The position numbers and the translations under genes are program-made. A stretch of 64,000 bases of DNA, from NCBI GenBank assembly GCA_963738375.1, contig CAVTWL010000008.1, forward strand, positions 124,001-188,000, written 5' to 3'. Each line of letters starts with the position of its first letter. The stretch's first letter is position 1. This document shows positions 9,259 to 17,864 of this stretch, piece by piece. The notes below the pieces were generated by a model that did no database searches, was not told where the DNA came from, and was given only the letters and a program-made list of their open reading frames with translations. This stretch comes from Bog-159 sp963738375 (GTDB lineage Bacteria; Acidobacteriota; Terriglobia; Bryobacterales; Bryobacteraceae).

Positions 9259-9966
9259 ACGAAGCTCGCGATCGTCGGCTACGGCAAGATGGGGCGGCTG
9301 ATCGAACAGTTCGCCGCCGGAGTACGGGCTTCACTGTGGCGCTGAAGCTGGACGAGTTCAACAATGCGGCCTCCGCGGGTGTGACGGCTGCGAATTTTCA
9401 GGGCATCGACGTGGCGATCGAATTCTCGATCCCGGCGGCGGTGGTGGAGAATGTCGAGCGCATCGCGGCATTGGGCGTGAACATCGTGGTGGGCACCACG
9501 GGCTGGCTGGACGAAGCTGGAGCGGGTGAAGGCTGCCGTGGAACGCACGGCATCGGGCTGGTGTGGAGTCCCAATTATTCGATTGGCGTGAACGTGTTCT
9601 TCCGGCTGGTTGCGGAAGCGGCGCGGCTGCTGGCGAATGAGCCGGAGTATGGCGCGTGGGCTTGGGAGATTCATCACGCGACGAAGAAGGATGCGCCTTC
9701 CGGTACGCTGTTGAAGCTGGTGGAGCAGATGAAGCGGCGCCGGCTACCAGCGCGCTGATCGATGTCAGTTCGAATCGGGCGGGCGCGCATCCCGGGACGC
9801 ACGAGATCGGGTTCGATTCGGCGGCCGATACCATCACGCTGCGGCATACGGCGCGCAGCCGGGAAGGCTTCGCGCGCGGGTGCGCTGAAAGCGGCGCAAT
9901 GGATTGTACGGCAAGAAAGGCTTTTACGAATTCAGCGAGGTGCTCTTTCCATTCGGAGGCTGGCAC
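9259..9966 (+). CDS. dapB: 4-Hydroxy-tetrahydrodipicolinate reductase, frameshifted
   Basis: Reduces the DapA product in DAP/lysine synthesis. Recovered blocks: KLAIVGYGKMGRLIEQF (dinucleotide fold), TVALKLDEFNNAASAGV, VAIEFSIPAAVVENVERIA, NIVVGTTGWLD, GLVWSPNYSIGVNVFFRLV, AWEIHHATKKDAPSGTLLK (catalytic His and KDAPSGT), GAHPGTHEIGFDSAADTI and GKKGFYEFSEVLF. About nine extra bases restore one frame, consistent with 708 bp. Two oddities: the codon where ATG is expected reads ACG (9259-9261), directly after the TGA of lysC, and no stop exists in any frame before the dapA ATG, so dapB appears to run in frame into dapA. Either stop and start were altered in the same faulty stretch or the proteins are fused. 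Confidence 0.75.
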
Positions 9967-10871
9967 ATGTTTACTGGATGCGGCACCGCCTGGTCACTCC
10001 TTTCCGCGCGGATCGGTCGCTCGATGAGGCGACGCTGCGGAAGCTTGGTGCGGCGTCAGATCGACGGAGGGCATCAATTTTCTGGTGCCCTGCGGCACCA
10101 CGGGCGAGAGTCCGACGCTGACGCGCGAGGAGCATTTGCGCGTGGTCGAGATTACGCGTCGAAGAAGCCAAGGGAAGCGTGCCGGTGCTGGGCGGGGCGG
10201 GCGGATACAACACGCGCGAAGTGATCGAACTGGCGCGCGAGCTGCGAGCACTGGGCGTGGACGGCATTCTTTCGGTGACGCCGTACTACAACAAGCCGAC
10301 GCAGGAAGGCCTGTACCAGCACTATCAGAGCGATCGCGGAAGCGATCGGCGCTGCCGATCGTCGTCTACAGCGTGCAGGGGCGCACAGGCGTGAATGTGG
10401 AGCCGGCGCACGCTGGCGCGGCTGGCGGCGATCGACGAATATTGTCGGCGTGAAGGAAGCATCCGGGCAATATCAGCGCAGATGGCGTCCGTGATCCATC
10501 AGGTTCCCGAAGACTTCGTGGTGCTGTCGGGCGACGACGCGATTACGCTGCCGCTGATCGCGCTGGGCGGACGCGGGCTGGTTTCGGTGGCTTCGAACGA
10601 GATTCCGGGCGAGATGACCAAGCTGGTGCAGCTTTGCCTGGCGGGCGATTTTGGCGGCGCACGCGCGGTGCAGCGGCAATATCTGCCGCTGATGGAAGTC
10701 AATTTCGTGGAGTCGAATCCGATCCCGGTGAAGGCGGCGATGGCGCTGATGGGACTGCTGGAACCGGTGTACCGCTTGCCGATGGTTCCGCCCAAGGCAG
10801 AGAATCTGGCGAAGATCGAGAAGGTGCTGGAGGCTGTCGGACTGATGGCGGAGAGTGCCATTGCAGGCTGA
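9967..10871 (+). CDS. dapA: 4-Hydroxy-tetrahydrodipicolinate synthase, frameshifted
   Basis: Condenses pyruvate with aspartate semialdehyde. ATG 9967 is preceded by CGGAGG (9955-9960) at proper spacing. Recovered blocks: MFTGC, LVTPFRAD, FLVPCGTTGESPTLTREEH, VPVLGGAGGYNTREVIELA, GVDGILSVTPYYNKPTQEG, PIVVYSVQGRTGVNVEP, VGVKEASG with the Schiff-base Lys, then an intact C-terminal region from IHQVPEDFVVLSGDD to the TGA at 10869-10871. Eleven inferred extra bases agree with 905 bp modulo 3; the last third (from about 10490) is undisturbed. The stop overlaps the dapD TTG start region by 11 bp. Confidence 0.85.
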
Positions 10872-11703
10872 GATCGAAGCAGCTTTTCGACGAGAAGCCG
10901 GGCGCTTACAGCGAGCAGCATTTCGCATCTGTTCGGTGAATTCAAGGACGCACTGAACGCAGGGGCGCATTCGCGCGGCCGAGCCGGATGCCGTCGGCGG
11001 CGAGCGGCTGGCGGGTGAACGCGTGGGTGAAGAAGGGAATTCTGCTGGGCTTTCGCATGGGCGGCGGTAGTGGATATGTCGATCGATGCAGCACGCCAGC
11101 CGTTTCTTCGATAAATCCACGTTATCCGGTGAAGCAGTTCACGGCGCACGAGCGGCGTGCGCATCGTGCCGGGCGGATCGAGTATTCGCGACGGCGTGCT
11201 ACATCGGCAAGGGCGTAACCTGCATGCCGCCGATGTATATCAACGTGGGCGCTTACGTAGACGACGGCACGATGGTCGATTCGCACGCGCTGGTGGGAAG
11301 CTGCGCGCAGGTGGGGAAGAACTGCCACATCTCAGCGGCCTCGCAGATTGGCGGCGTGCTGGAGCCGGTGGGCGCGCTGCCGGTGATCATCGAAGACGAC
11401 GTTTTGGTCGGCGGGAATTGCGGCGTGTACGAAGGCACGGTGGTGAAGAAGCGAGCGGTGCTGGGCACGGGCACGATTCTGAATCGGTCGACGCCGGTTT
11501 ACGATCTGGTGCGCGGTGAGGTGCATAGGCCACCGACGACGATCCGCTGGTGATTCCGGAAGAGGCCGTGATGGTGGCCGGATCGCGTGCGATTACCAGG
11601 GCCCCGGCAAGGATTGGGGTATCTCGCTGTACACGCCGGTGATCGTGAAATATCGCGACAGAAGACGGATACCAAAATTCAGTTGGAAGACCTGCTGCGG
11701 TAA
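10861..11703 (+). CDS. dapD: Tetrahydrodipicolinate N-succinyltransferase-like, frameshifted
   Basis: Left-handed beta-helix acyltransferase of the succinylase branch of lysine synthesis; pairs with the DapE-like M20 enzyme at the head of the operon. It starts LQAEIEAAFDEKPGAYSEQ from TTG 10861 inside the dapA end. Recovered blocks: SGWRVNAWVKKGILLGFRM, VVDMSIDAARQPFFDKS, RIVPGGSSIRDG, then a long intact part (YIGKGVTCMPPMYINVGAY, SHALVGSCAQVGKNCHIS, GGVLEPVGALPVIIEDDV, VVKKRAVLGTGTILNRSTP), and KDWGISLYTPVIVKYRD, KIQLEDLLR, TAA 11701-11703. About fifteen extra bases fit 843 bp. An N-acetyl variant is possible. Confidence 0.82.
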
Positions 11704-11761
11704 CATTTCCGCGGGTTTGTGTCGTCGCGGCGAAAGTGGACATGTGTTCTGATGATTGTTT

Positions 11762-12592
11762 ATGTCCTTTTCGCTCGATTCTAAAGTCGCATTGATTACC
11801 GGCGCGGGCCGCGGCATTGGCCGCGCGATCGCGGAAAAACTGGCGGCTGCCGGAGCCGCCGTGATGATTAACGATCTGGATTCCGCACCCGCGGAAGAGG
11901 CCGAAGCCGCCATCCGGTTGTCCGGCAGGGCGGCTGCCCATCTAGCTGGAGATGTGACGCAGCCGGACTTTCCCCAGAAGCTGGTGGATGCCACGCTGGC
12001 AACGTTTGGCGGTCTCGACATCATCATCAACAACGCCGGGTACACGTGGGACAACGTAATCCAGAAGACCAGCGACGAGCAGTATCTGGCGATGCTGGGG
12101 ATTCATCTGGTGGCGCCGTTTCGCGTGCTGCGCGCGGCATCGACGTTCATCCGCGAGGCGGCCAAACGAGAGGCGTCGGAGGGGCGGCGGGTGATGCGCA
12201 AGGTGGTCAATATCACCTCGATCGCCGGTACGGATGGAAATGCGGGACAGGCGGGATATTCGTCGGGCAAGGCGGGCGTGGTGGGCCTGACGAAGACCAT
12301 GGCCAAGGAGTGGGGCCGCTACAACGTGAATGTGAATGCGGTGGGCTTCGGGATGATCGAGACGCGCCTGACGCAGCCGCTGACCAGCGGAGCCGCGACC
12401 ATCGATGTGCAAGGGCGGCAGATCGCGGTGGGGGTGCAGCCCAAAATGCTCGAATCGATGAAAGTGGTGTGCCCGCTGGGGCGGCCGGGCACGCCGGACG
12501 AGGCTGCCGGTGCAGTGCTGTTCTTCTGTTCGCCGCTTTCCGACTATGTCACCGCCGAAGTGTTGATCTGCGGCGGCGGAATGCACTTCTGA
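11762..12592 (+). CDS. Short-chain dehydrogenase/reductase, FabG-like
   Basis: NAD(P)-dependent oxidoreductase of 276 residues from ATG 11762 (TTG 11756 would add two residues). The Rossmann motif TGAGRGIG, the NNAG motif and the active-site YSSGK (YxxxK) with upstream SIAG serine are present. FabG-like SDRs reduce 3-oxoacyl thioesters, but an extra loop (REAAKREASEGRRVMRK) and a long QPKMLESMKVVCPLGRPGTP stretch suggest a divergent acyl-reductase, so the substrate is open. It is the first intact gene after the disturbed lysine operon, 58 bp from dapD. Its stop overlaps the next start by one base. Confidence 0.85.
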   Translation: MSFSLDSKVALITGAGRGIGRAIAEKLAAAGAAVMINDLDSAPAEEAEAAIRLSGRAAAHLAGDVTQPDFPQKLVDATLATFGGLDIIINNAGYTWDNVIQKTSDEQYLAMLGIHLVAPFRVLRAASTFIREAAKREASEGRRVMRKVVNITSIAGTDGNAGQAGYSSGKAGVVGLTKTMAKEWGRYNVNVNAVGFGMIETRLTQPLTSGAATIDVQGRQIAVGVQPKMLESMKVVCPLGRPGTPDEAAGAVLFFCSPLSDYVTAEVLICGGGMHF

Positions 12593-12969
12593 TGTGCCGC
12601 CTGCTGGTCGCGGACGATGACGTGCAGCATCTGGGAATCCGCAAACTGCTGCTGGAGGCGGCCGGCCATGAGGTGGCGGTCGCGGAGGATGTAGCGGGGA
12701 CGCTGCGCCTGATGGCGGAATTAACGCCGGACGTGCTGGTGATGGATCTGCGGCTGCCGGAGTTGAGCGACGGGTTGGGTCTGATCCGATGCGTGGTGGA
12801 GCAGCGGGTGGCGACGCGGATTGTGGTGCTATCGGGGTGGACGGAGCAGCTTTGCGATCTGCCGGAGGAGAAGATGGTTGCGTGCGTGTTGGGGAAGCCG
12901 ATCCGCAACGAGGTTTTGCTGGAAGCGATTCGGGATGCGATGGCGGAGCAGCCGCAAGCTGCGGGGTAG
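12592..12969 (+). CDS. Single-domain response regulator receiver
   Basis: Protein of 125 residues that is only a CheY-like receiver domain. The acidic pair is in LLVADDDVQH, the phospho-acceptor Asp in VLVMDLRLPELS, the conserved Ser in VVLSGW and the Lys in VLGKPI. There is no DNA-binding or catalytic output domain and no histidine kinase nearby. The start ATG overlaps the SDR stop (TGATG), so it is probably translated with it. Partner kinase and output are unknown. Confidence 0.85.
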   Translation: MCRLLVADDDVQHLGIRKLLLEAAGHEVAVAEDVAGTLRLMAELTPDVLVMDLRLPELSDGLGLIRCVVEQRVATRIVVLSGWTEQLCDLPEEKMVACVLGKPIRNEVLLEAIRDAMAEQPQAAG

Positions 12970-12994
12970 GGCTGCGGAAAGAGGCATTGTGGGA

Positions 12995-13018
12995 CACTCC
13001 CTTACGGTCGTGGCTCGG
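12995..13018. repeat. Dispersed intergenic element, copy A
   Basis: A 24-bp intergenic stretch (CACTCCCTTACGGTCGTGGC, then TCGG) that resembles 16028-16051 (CGCTCCGTGACCGTCGCGGC, then TCAG), with 18 of 24 positions equal by eye. Both lie just downstream of genes. It could be a degenerate dispersed repeat of the host; two imperfect copies are too few to be certain. Confidence 0.4.
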
Positions 13019-13064
13019 AAGGCTGGTCGTGGATCGGAATGGTGGTCGTGGATCGGAAGGGTGG
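13008..13064. repeat. Three tandem 19-bp repeats
   Basis: Units at 13008-13026, 13027-13045 and 13046-13064 follow TCGTGG(A/C)TCGGAA(G/T)G(C/G/T)TGG, each 19 bp, placed between the receiver gene and the convergent hypothetical gene. The first unit overlaps the end of the dispersed element. A short minisatellite; no function is evident. Confidence 0.8.
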
Positions 13065-13065
13065 G

Positions 13066-13668
13066 CTAAGGCTGGAGTTTGCGGGCGCGCTCGTAGTCTT
13101 CCCGGAGACGCCTGGTAATTTTGTCGGCTACGTCGGTGCTGGCGCCGCGGAACCTGCCTCCCATACTTTCCTGAGTGGTGGACCAGATGACGTCGCCATC
13201 CTTGGTAACCAGGCGGACGGCCGCATTGGCTTCGTGGCGGCGCTCTACGGAACGGTTGGAGCGGCCCTCGGAAGAGCCCATTCCAGCGCTTCTGCTGGTC
13301 CGATCGTAGGAGTGGGTTCCACCGCGCAGGGCGCTGTCTTCGACTTCCTGGCTGGTGCCCACATTGCTGTGCACGTCGGTGTTTTCGCTGGATGAATGCT
13401 GTTCGTTGAACACCAGATCTTCGCCGGAGCCTTTTAAGACGGCATCGGCTTTGTCCTGGTTTTCGGTGATCACGAAGAGCTTGGAGTTTTCCAGGCCACT
13501 GATGATCATGTCACGCATTTGGGCGGCGGTTTCTCCTCCGGTGAAGCGGTCCACGTACACCCGCCGGACGGTCAGAAGGTGGCGGAGGCTATCGGTCTCG
13601 ATACTGGCTGGGGAAACAGGATCTGTTGGAAGAAATAAAAAGGCGCTCATGCAGAGCGTGAGGATCAT
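13066..13668 (-). CDS. Secreted hypothetical protein
   Basis: Two hundred residues with a hydrophobic N-terminus (MILTLCMSAFLFLPTDPVSP) that looks like a signal peptide. The middle has RRVYVDRFTGGETAAQMRDM and KLFVITENQDKADAVLKGSG, a pattern reminiscent of CsgG/LpoB-type envelope proteins (a conserved small fold preceding a low-complexity Ser/Arg-rich part), but I cannot assign a family. The C-terminus is basic (ITRRLREDYERARKL). The gene follows the next entry by 3 bp on the same strand, so the two form an operon. Function unknown. Confidence 0.7.
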   Translation of the reverse strand: MILTLCMSAFLFLPTDPVSPASIETDSLRHLLTVRRVYVDRFTGGETAAQMRDMIISGLENSKLFVITENQDKADAVLKGSGEDLVFNEQHSSSENTDVHSNVGTSQEVEDSALRGGTHSYDRTSRSAGMGSSEGRSNRSVERRHEANAAVRLVTKDGDVIWSTTQESMGGRFRGASTDVADKITRRLREDYERARKLQP

Positions 13669-13671
13669 AGT

Positions 13672-14139
13672 TTAGCCCCTTCCCGAGCGCGCTTCATCAT
13701 CTGTGTATTCGGTGCGCTGTCCAGTTTTGGCTTCCAGTTCCGCCAGGGCGGCGCGGAGGTCGTTCTTATCCACCTGCATGAAGACCACTTGCTGGTTTCC
13801 GTGGGCATCCACGTATCCGACGCTGACGAAGTGCTTGCGGGCGATCGAATGGAGGAGAAGCGGATGAATGAAAATTGCAGCAATGATGCGGTGGCTGGCG
13901 TGCTGACCATATTCCAGCATGTTCACCTTGTCATAAGGCACATGCAGGGTGAGTTGATGAGTGACGAATAAGATTTCCCGATCGTTAGTCAGGTCGATGC
14001 GCAGATCGCACTTTTGGGTGAATTCGCCTACCGTGGTTCCGATGAGGTAGGCGCGGACGCGACCGGGTTGTGCGGCTATCAGGAGGCCGCAGGCGAGCAG
14101 TGCGCACAGCAGACACGCCCGTTTCAGCATCAGGATCAT
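13672..14139 (-). CDS. Secreted hypothetical protein
   Basis: 155 residues with an N-terminal signal-like segment (LKRACLLCALLACGLLIAAQ) and a mature region containing YLIGTTVGEFTQKCDLRID and VFMQVDKNDLRAALAELEA. No family recognised. It is upstream of and nearly contiguous with the other secreted protein, suggesting a two-gene unit. The many Leu/Ile/His residues in the middle (RIIAAIFIHPLLLHSIARKH) could be membrane-associated. Confidence 0.65.
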   Translation of the reverse strand: MILMLKRACLLCALLACGLLIAAQPGRVRAYLIGTTVGEFTQKCDLRIDLTNDREILFVTHQLTLHVPYDKVNMLEYGQHASHRIIAAIFIHPLLLHSIARKHFVSVGYVDAHGNQQVVFMQVDKNDLRAALAELEAKTGQRTEYTDDEARSGRG

Positions 14140-14191
14140 GCGTAAGCATAGTGGTGGAACGCCACCAAATGTCTCACGATCCTGACGCGGG

Positions 14192-14710
14192 CTATTTCTT
14201 GGCGTTCAGCAGGCGGTCGATTTCAACGTTCAGACCGTCGCCTTCGAAGATGGTCTTGGTGTCGAAGCCGTAGGTGAAGTCGTTGCGGATCATGCCCTGG
14301 CCATCGATGAGGAAGAGGTGCGGCACGTTGACAGTGGGATTTTGGGGAGTCACCTTCAGGTAAGAAGCGGTGGCTTGGCCGCAATCGAAAACGATAGGGG
14401 TGGTGACTTTGTGTTCGGCTACAAACTGGGCAACCGTGGCGGGCGTGTCACGCGGGATGGCGAAGGTGAGCACGGCGACTCTTCCATTATATTTGGCGGC
14501 GACGGCTTCGAGAACTTCGGCCAGTTTCTGGCAGTGCGGGCAGGTGGTTTGGATGATGTCGATCAGGACGATCTTGCCGCGGTAGTCCTGGAGGTCGTGC
14601 TGCTGGCCGTGGGCATCGGGGAGGGAGAAGCCTGGCGCGCGGCGGCCCGACAGTTCTCCGGAAGCAAACAGCATGAGGGCCGAGGCCAGGAAAGCGAGTA
14701 AGAAGCGCAT
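14192..14710 (-). CDS. TlpA/AhpC-like thioredoxin-fold protein
   Basis: 172-residue secreted or membrane-anchored thiol protein. N-terminal signal (MRFLLAFLASALMLFASGEL), then the redoxin signature APGFSLPDAHGQQHDLQDYR, and a CxxC active site in IIQTTCPHCQKLAE. VPHLFLIDGQGMI contains the cis-Pro region. The likely role is extracytoplasmic thiol-disulfide reduction, possibly for cytochrome c or SCO maturation, which is inference. ATG 14710 is chosen because it begins the signal peptide; upstream codons in frame lack homology. Divergent from rsgA with a 188-bp gap that should contain both promoters. Confidence 0.85.
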   Translation of the reverse strand: MRFLLAFLASALMLFASGELSGRRAPGFSLPDAHGQQHDLQDYRGKIVLIDIIQTTCPHCQKLAEVLEAVAAKYNGRVAVLTFAIPRDTPATVAQFVAEHKVTTPIVFDCGQATASYLKVTPQNPTVNVPHLFLIDGQGMIRNDFTYGFDTKTIFEGDGLNVEIDRLLNAKK

Positions 14711-14898
14711 CAAGTCAAAGTTAGCATTAGTCGCGGCGGGCTTGCTTTTCGCATAGGCGTGCATTAGGCTGGACGTTGGTACTGCCACTGTCCACGCGCT
14801 AACAGTCGATTCACCACTTGCGGTCTGAGCCAAGGCTCGGAGACTGCCCGCGGTGGATCGCTTCCAATTCAAACCACAATTTTTCGAGGAGAACTGGA

Positions 14899-15978
14899 AT
14901 GCAGGAGTGTCTGGACTTGACGACGATTGGCGCAACCGGCGCCGTTTTGGCAGCTTTTGAGGCTTACGCGAAGCGCGGGTTGGTGTTGGCGCGCGTGTCG
15001 GCGGTGCACGGCGAGCAGTACAGGATCTATACGGCGCAAGGGGAGATGACGGCGGAGGCTATCGGGGCGCTGTTGTATCGCACGGAACGGGCGGCGTGGC
15101 CGGCGGTGGGCGACTGGGCGGCGGTACAGCCGATGGGATCGGCGGAAGCGATGATCCATGCGGTGCTGCCGCGAAAGTCGGTGTTCTCGCGGCGGGCGGC
15201 GGGGTATCGCGAGCAGGAGCAGGTGATCGCGACGAATATCGACCTGGCGCTGGTGGTTTGCGGGCTCGATCAGGATTTCAACGTGCGGCGGATCGAACGA
15301 TATTTGACGCTGGCGCAGGCGAGCGGGGTGGAGGCGGCCATCGTGCTGAACAAATCCGATGTATGCGCCGACTTAGCGGCTCGGATGGCGGAGGCGCGGA
15401 CGGTGGCGATGGGCGCATCGGTGGTGGCCATTTCGGCGCGGGCAGCCGATGGCACCGAGCTGGTGCGGCAGTTAGTGGGGCCGGGGGCGACGGTGGCGCT
15501 GCTGGGTTCATCCGGAGTCGGGAAGTCGACGCTGGTGAATCGGTTATTGGGAGAGGAGCGACAAGCGGTACGGGAGGTGCGGGAGAGCGATAGCCGGGGG
15601 CGGCATACGACAACGTATCGCGAACTGCTGCCGCTGGCAGGCGGGGGCGCGCTGATCGACACGCCGGGGATGCGCGAACTGCAGTTGTGGGCCGATCAGG
15701 ATAGCCTGGATGCGGCATTCGCGGATATCAGGGAACTGGCGGCGGGCTGCAGGTATCGGGATTGCGGGCACGTGGTGGAAGACGATTGCGCGGTGCAGCG
15801 GGCGGTGGAAGCGGGTGAGTTGGGTGCGGGGAGATGGGAGAGCTATCGCAAGCTGCGGGCGGAGGTCGCGTGGCATACCAGGCAGACGGACGTGCAGGCG
15901 GCGCAGGCGGTGAAGAAGAGATGGAAGGCGGTGCATAAGGCGATGCGGAAGGATCACAAGCGCGATGCGCGGTTTTGA
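14899..15978 (+). CDS. rsgA: Ribosome small subunit-dependent GTPase A
   Basis: Circularly permuted GTPase that assists late 30S maturation. 359 residues from ATG 14899, with GAGGAG immediately upstream. Order of motifs: N-terminal OB fold, G4 (NKSD), G1 (GSSGVGKSTLVN), G3 (DTPGMRE), and the C-terminal zinc region CRYRDCGHVVEDDCAV. The C-terminus is Lys/Arg-rich (KKRWKAVHKAMRKDHKRD), as in many RsgA proteins. No disruption. Confidence 0.95.
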   Translation: MQECLDLTTIGATGAVLAAFEAYAKRGLVLARVSAVHGEQYRIYTAQGEMTAEAIGALLYRTERAAWPAVGDWAAVQPMGSAEAMIHAVLPRKSVFSRRAAGYREQEQVIATNIDLALVVCGLDQDFNVRRIERYLTLAQASGVEAAIVLNKSDVCADLAARMAEARTVAMGASVVAISARAADGTELVRQLVGPGATVALLGSSGVGKSTLVNRLLGEERQAVREVRESDSRGRHTTTYRELLPLAGGGALIDTPGMRELQLWADQDSLDAAFADIRELAAGCRYRDCGHVVEDDCAVQRAVEAGELGAGRWESYRKLRAEVAWHTRQTDVQAAQAVKKRWKAVHKAMRKDHKRDARF

Positions 15979-16027
15979 GGACAATTCGTAAGCCGAGATG
16001 GCGTTTGCGCGCGCCATAATTGAAGGA

Positions 16028-16051
16028 CGCTCCGTGACCGTCGCGGCTCAG
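16028..16051. repeat. Dispersed intergenic element, copy B
   Basis: Second copy of the 24-bp element described at 12995-13018, in the 97-bp gap between the convergent rsgA and ETF-QO-like genes. Confidence 0.35.
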
Positions 16052-16075
16052 TTGTCCTACCGAGGCGATGGATGC

Positions 16076-17857
16076 TTAGTTTTCGTTGGAGTGGAGGCCG
16101 CCGGCGCCGGCGCGGAAGGCGATGTTGGTGCGGACGGGATCGTCGTCTAGGGATTGGCGGCAGTTCCAGATGCAAGCGCCGCAGAAGACGCATTTGTCGC
16201 GGTCGAATAGCGGAACGCCTTGCGGGCCGGGAGTGAGCGCCTGGCCGGAGCACATTTCGATGCAGAGCTTGGCGGAACAGCGTTCGCAGAAATCGGGATA
16301 GAGAAAGGTGACGTGGTCGGCGTAACCGTCGGGCGCCTGGACCTTGCCACCGATGAGGAGGGCGTCCTGTTGGGACATGAGCAGTTGGCCATCGAAGGGG
16401 ATGGCGGGCCAGCCGCAGCGTTCCATTAGGGCGTCGTGCATGGCGACACCGCGCGAATAGCATTGGTGGCGGACTTCTTCGATTTCGGCTGTGGTGAGCT
16501 TATGGCGGTAGTATTCTTCCAAGGCCGGGATTAGCTTTGGTTCGCCGGCGATGGAGAGGCGGCCGTTGGTCGCGCCTGCCAGCGCCATGCCGAGGAGTCC
16601 GGTGACGACGCCGTGGTGGAATCCGTCGCGCGCTTTTTCGGCGACGCGGCCTTCGCGCTCGACCCAACTGGCGCGGCGTCGGGCTGTATAGGTGGCTTCG
16701 AGATTCGGCTTGGTGAAGGGCTTGCCGGCGGCGCGGAGTTGCTTTACGGCTTCGGCGAGTTGGATGCCGGTGGTCCAGGCTTCATCTACTCCGGAGCCGG
16801 TGAGGACGTTGGTGCTGCCGGAGCACTCGCCGATGCGCGCGTAGCCATCGCCCGCCAGGAACGGCTCGCCGTGCTTGCCGGCTTCCTGGAGCGACTTTGC
16901 GCCCCAGGAGCGGAGGGTTGCGCCATTCAAGTAGCGCCAAAGGTATGGATGCAGGATGTAGTGCTGAAGGTAGCGGTAGGAGGTCCGCGCCGGATTGTTG
17001 AACCAGGACGGTACGAAGATGCCGACGGAAGCGATGTGGTTGGGGTGGACGTAAAAGAAGCCGAAGATTTCGGGTTCGGGAAAGCCGAAGGTGTGGAAGA
17101 CCGTACCGGGCTCGAGATCGACGGATTCCGGCAGGTCGACGACCATCTTAACGCCGACGGCCCATTCGTGTTGGTGGTGTCCGCCGGGCAAGCCGAAGAG
17201 GGCATCAAGCTGGCGGCCGACAGCGCCGACGGGTCCATCGCCGACGACGGTGAGGGAGGCGCGGAGATCCATGCCGGGCATGAAGCCTGAGGCGGGGACA
17301 CCGGCGCGATCAGTGCCCTGGTCGAGGAGGCGGACGCCGACCACGCTCTGGTCTTGGAGGAGGGCTTCGGAAACGGGGACGCCGGGCCATATTTGGACTG
17401 CGCCGGAGCTCATGGCCTGCTCGCCGGTCCACTGCATGAACTGTCCGACGGACAAGAGCATGCCGCCGTCTTTGCGGAGGAAAGACGGGATGAAGGGTAG
17501 TTCGAAGGCGTGATGGCGGGGCAGGTGAAGAAGGCGCAGGACGCGGTCGGCTGCGCGGAGGGTTGGGGAGCGGCGGCTGGCGCCGATGGGGTCGAGCAGG
17601 TAGGCGATTCTTTCGTGGCTTACGGGAGCGGCCATGGGGATGGCCGAAGGATCGAGATCGGGAAAGGTTTGGCGAATGCCGCGGGCGCGGGTGACGGCTC
17701 CGGAGACGCCGAAGCCGATGTCGCCGGCGCGCTCGCAGCAGACTACCTGGAGATTGGGATCGGGATCGCGCGCGAGGGTGGACAGGAATCCGCCCATGGC
17801 CGGTCCGAAGCCGACGCAGACGATGTCCACATCCAGGGATTGGCGTTTTATGCTCAT
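16076..17857 (-). CDS. ETF-quinone oxidoreductase-like flavoprotein with 4Fe-4S site
   Basis: 593 residues. The N-terminal FAD site (DVDIVCVGFGPAMGGFL) has a slightly altered GxGxxG; SLTVVGDGPVGAVGRQLDAL and FLAGDGYARIG follow. The C-terminal iron-sulfur cluster is in FCERCSAKLCIEMCSG plus DKCVFCGACIWNCRQ, as in ETF-QO and FixC/FixX fusions. It would pass electrons from acyl-CoA dehydrogenases (via ETF) to quinone at the membrane. The acyl-CoA dehydrogenase gene lies 7 bp upstream in the same operon. Genes for ETF alpha/beta are not in the window. Confidence 0.8.
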   Translation of the reverse strand: MSIKRQSLDVDIVCVGFGPAMGGFLSTLARDPDPNLQVVCCERAGDIGFGVSGAVTRARGIRQTFPDLDPSAIPMAAPVSHERIAYLLDPIGASRRSPTLRAADRVLRLLHLPRHHAFELPFIPSFLRKDGGMLLSVGQFMQWTGEQAMSSGAVQIWPGVPVSEALLQDQSVVGVRLLDQGTDRAGVPASGFMPGMDLRASLTVVGDGPVGAVGRQLDALFGLPGGHHQHEWAVGVKMVVDLPESVDLEPGTVFHTFGFPEPEIFGFFYVHPNHIASVGIFVPSWFNNPARTSYRYLQHYILHPYLWRYLNGATLRSWGAKSLQEAGKHGEPFLAGDGYARIGECSGSTNVLTGSGVDEAWTTGIQLAEAVKQLRAAGKPFTKPNLEATYTARRRASWVEREGRVAEKARDGFHHGVVTGLLGMALAGATNGRLSIAGEPKLIPALEEYYRHKLTTAEIEEVRHQCYSRGVAMHDALMERCGWPAIPFDGQLLMSQQDALLIGGKVQAPDGYADHVTFLYPDFCERCSAKLCIEMCSGQALTPGPQGVPLFDRDKCVFCGACIWNCRQSLDDDPVRTNIAFRAGAGGLHSNEN

Positions 17858-17864
17858 GACGCGC

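Noticed and set aside
6386..11665. Genuine +1 programmed frameshifting or quadruplet decoding in lysine genes
   Set aside because: Over 70 sites in six genes, without common slippery sequence, stimulatory structure or shared quadruplet, exceed any known recoding; regional patches and synonymous pairs fit consensus artefact better.
6386..11665. Pseudogenised lysine operon
   Set aside because: Catalytic motifs, operon order and riboswitch are preserved and only single-base insertions are seen, not the mix of substitutions, deletions and stops expected from decay.
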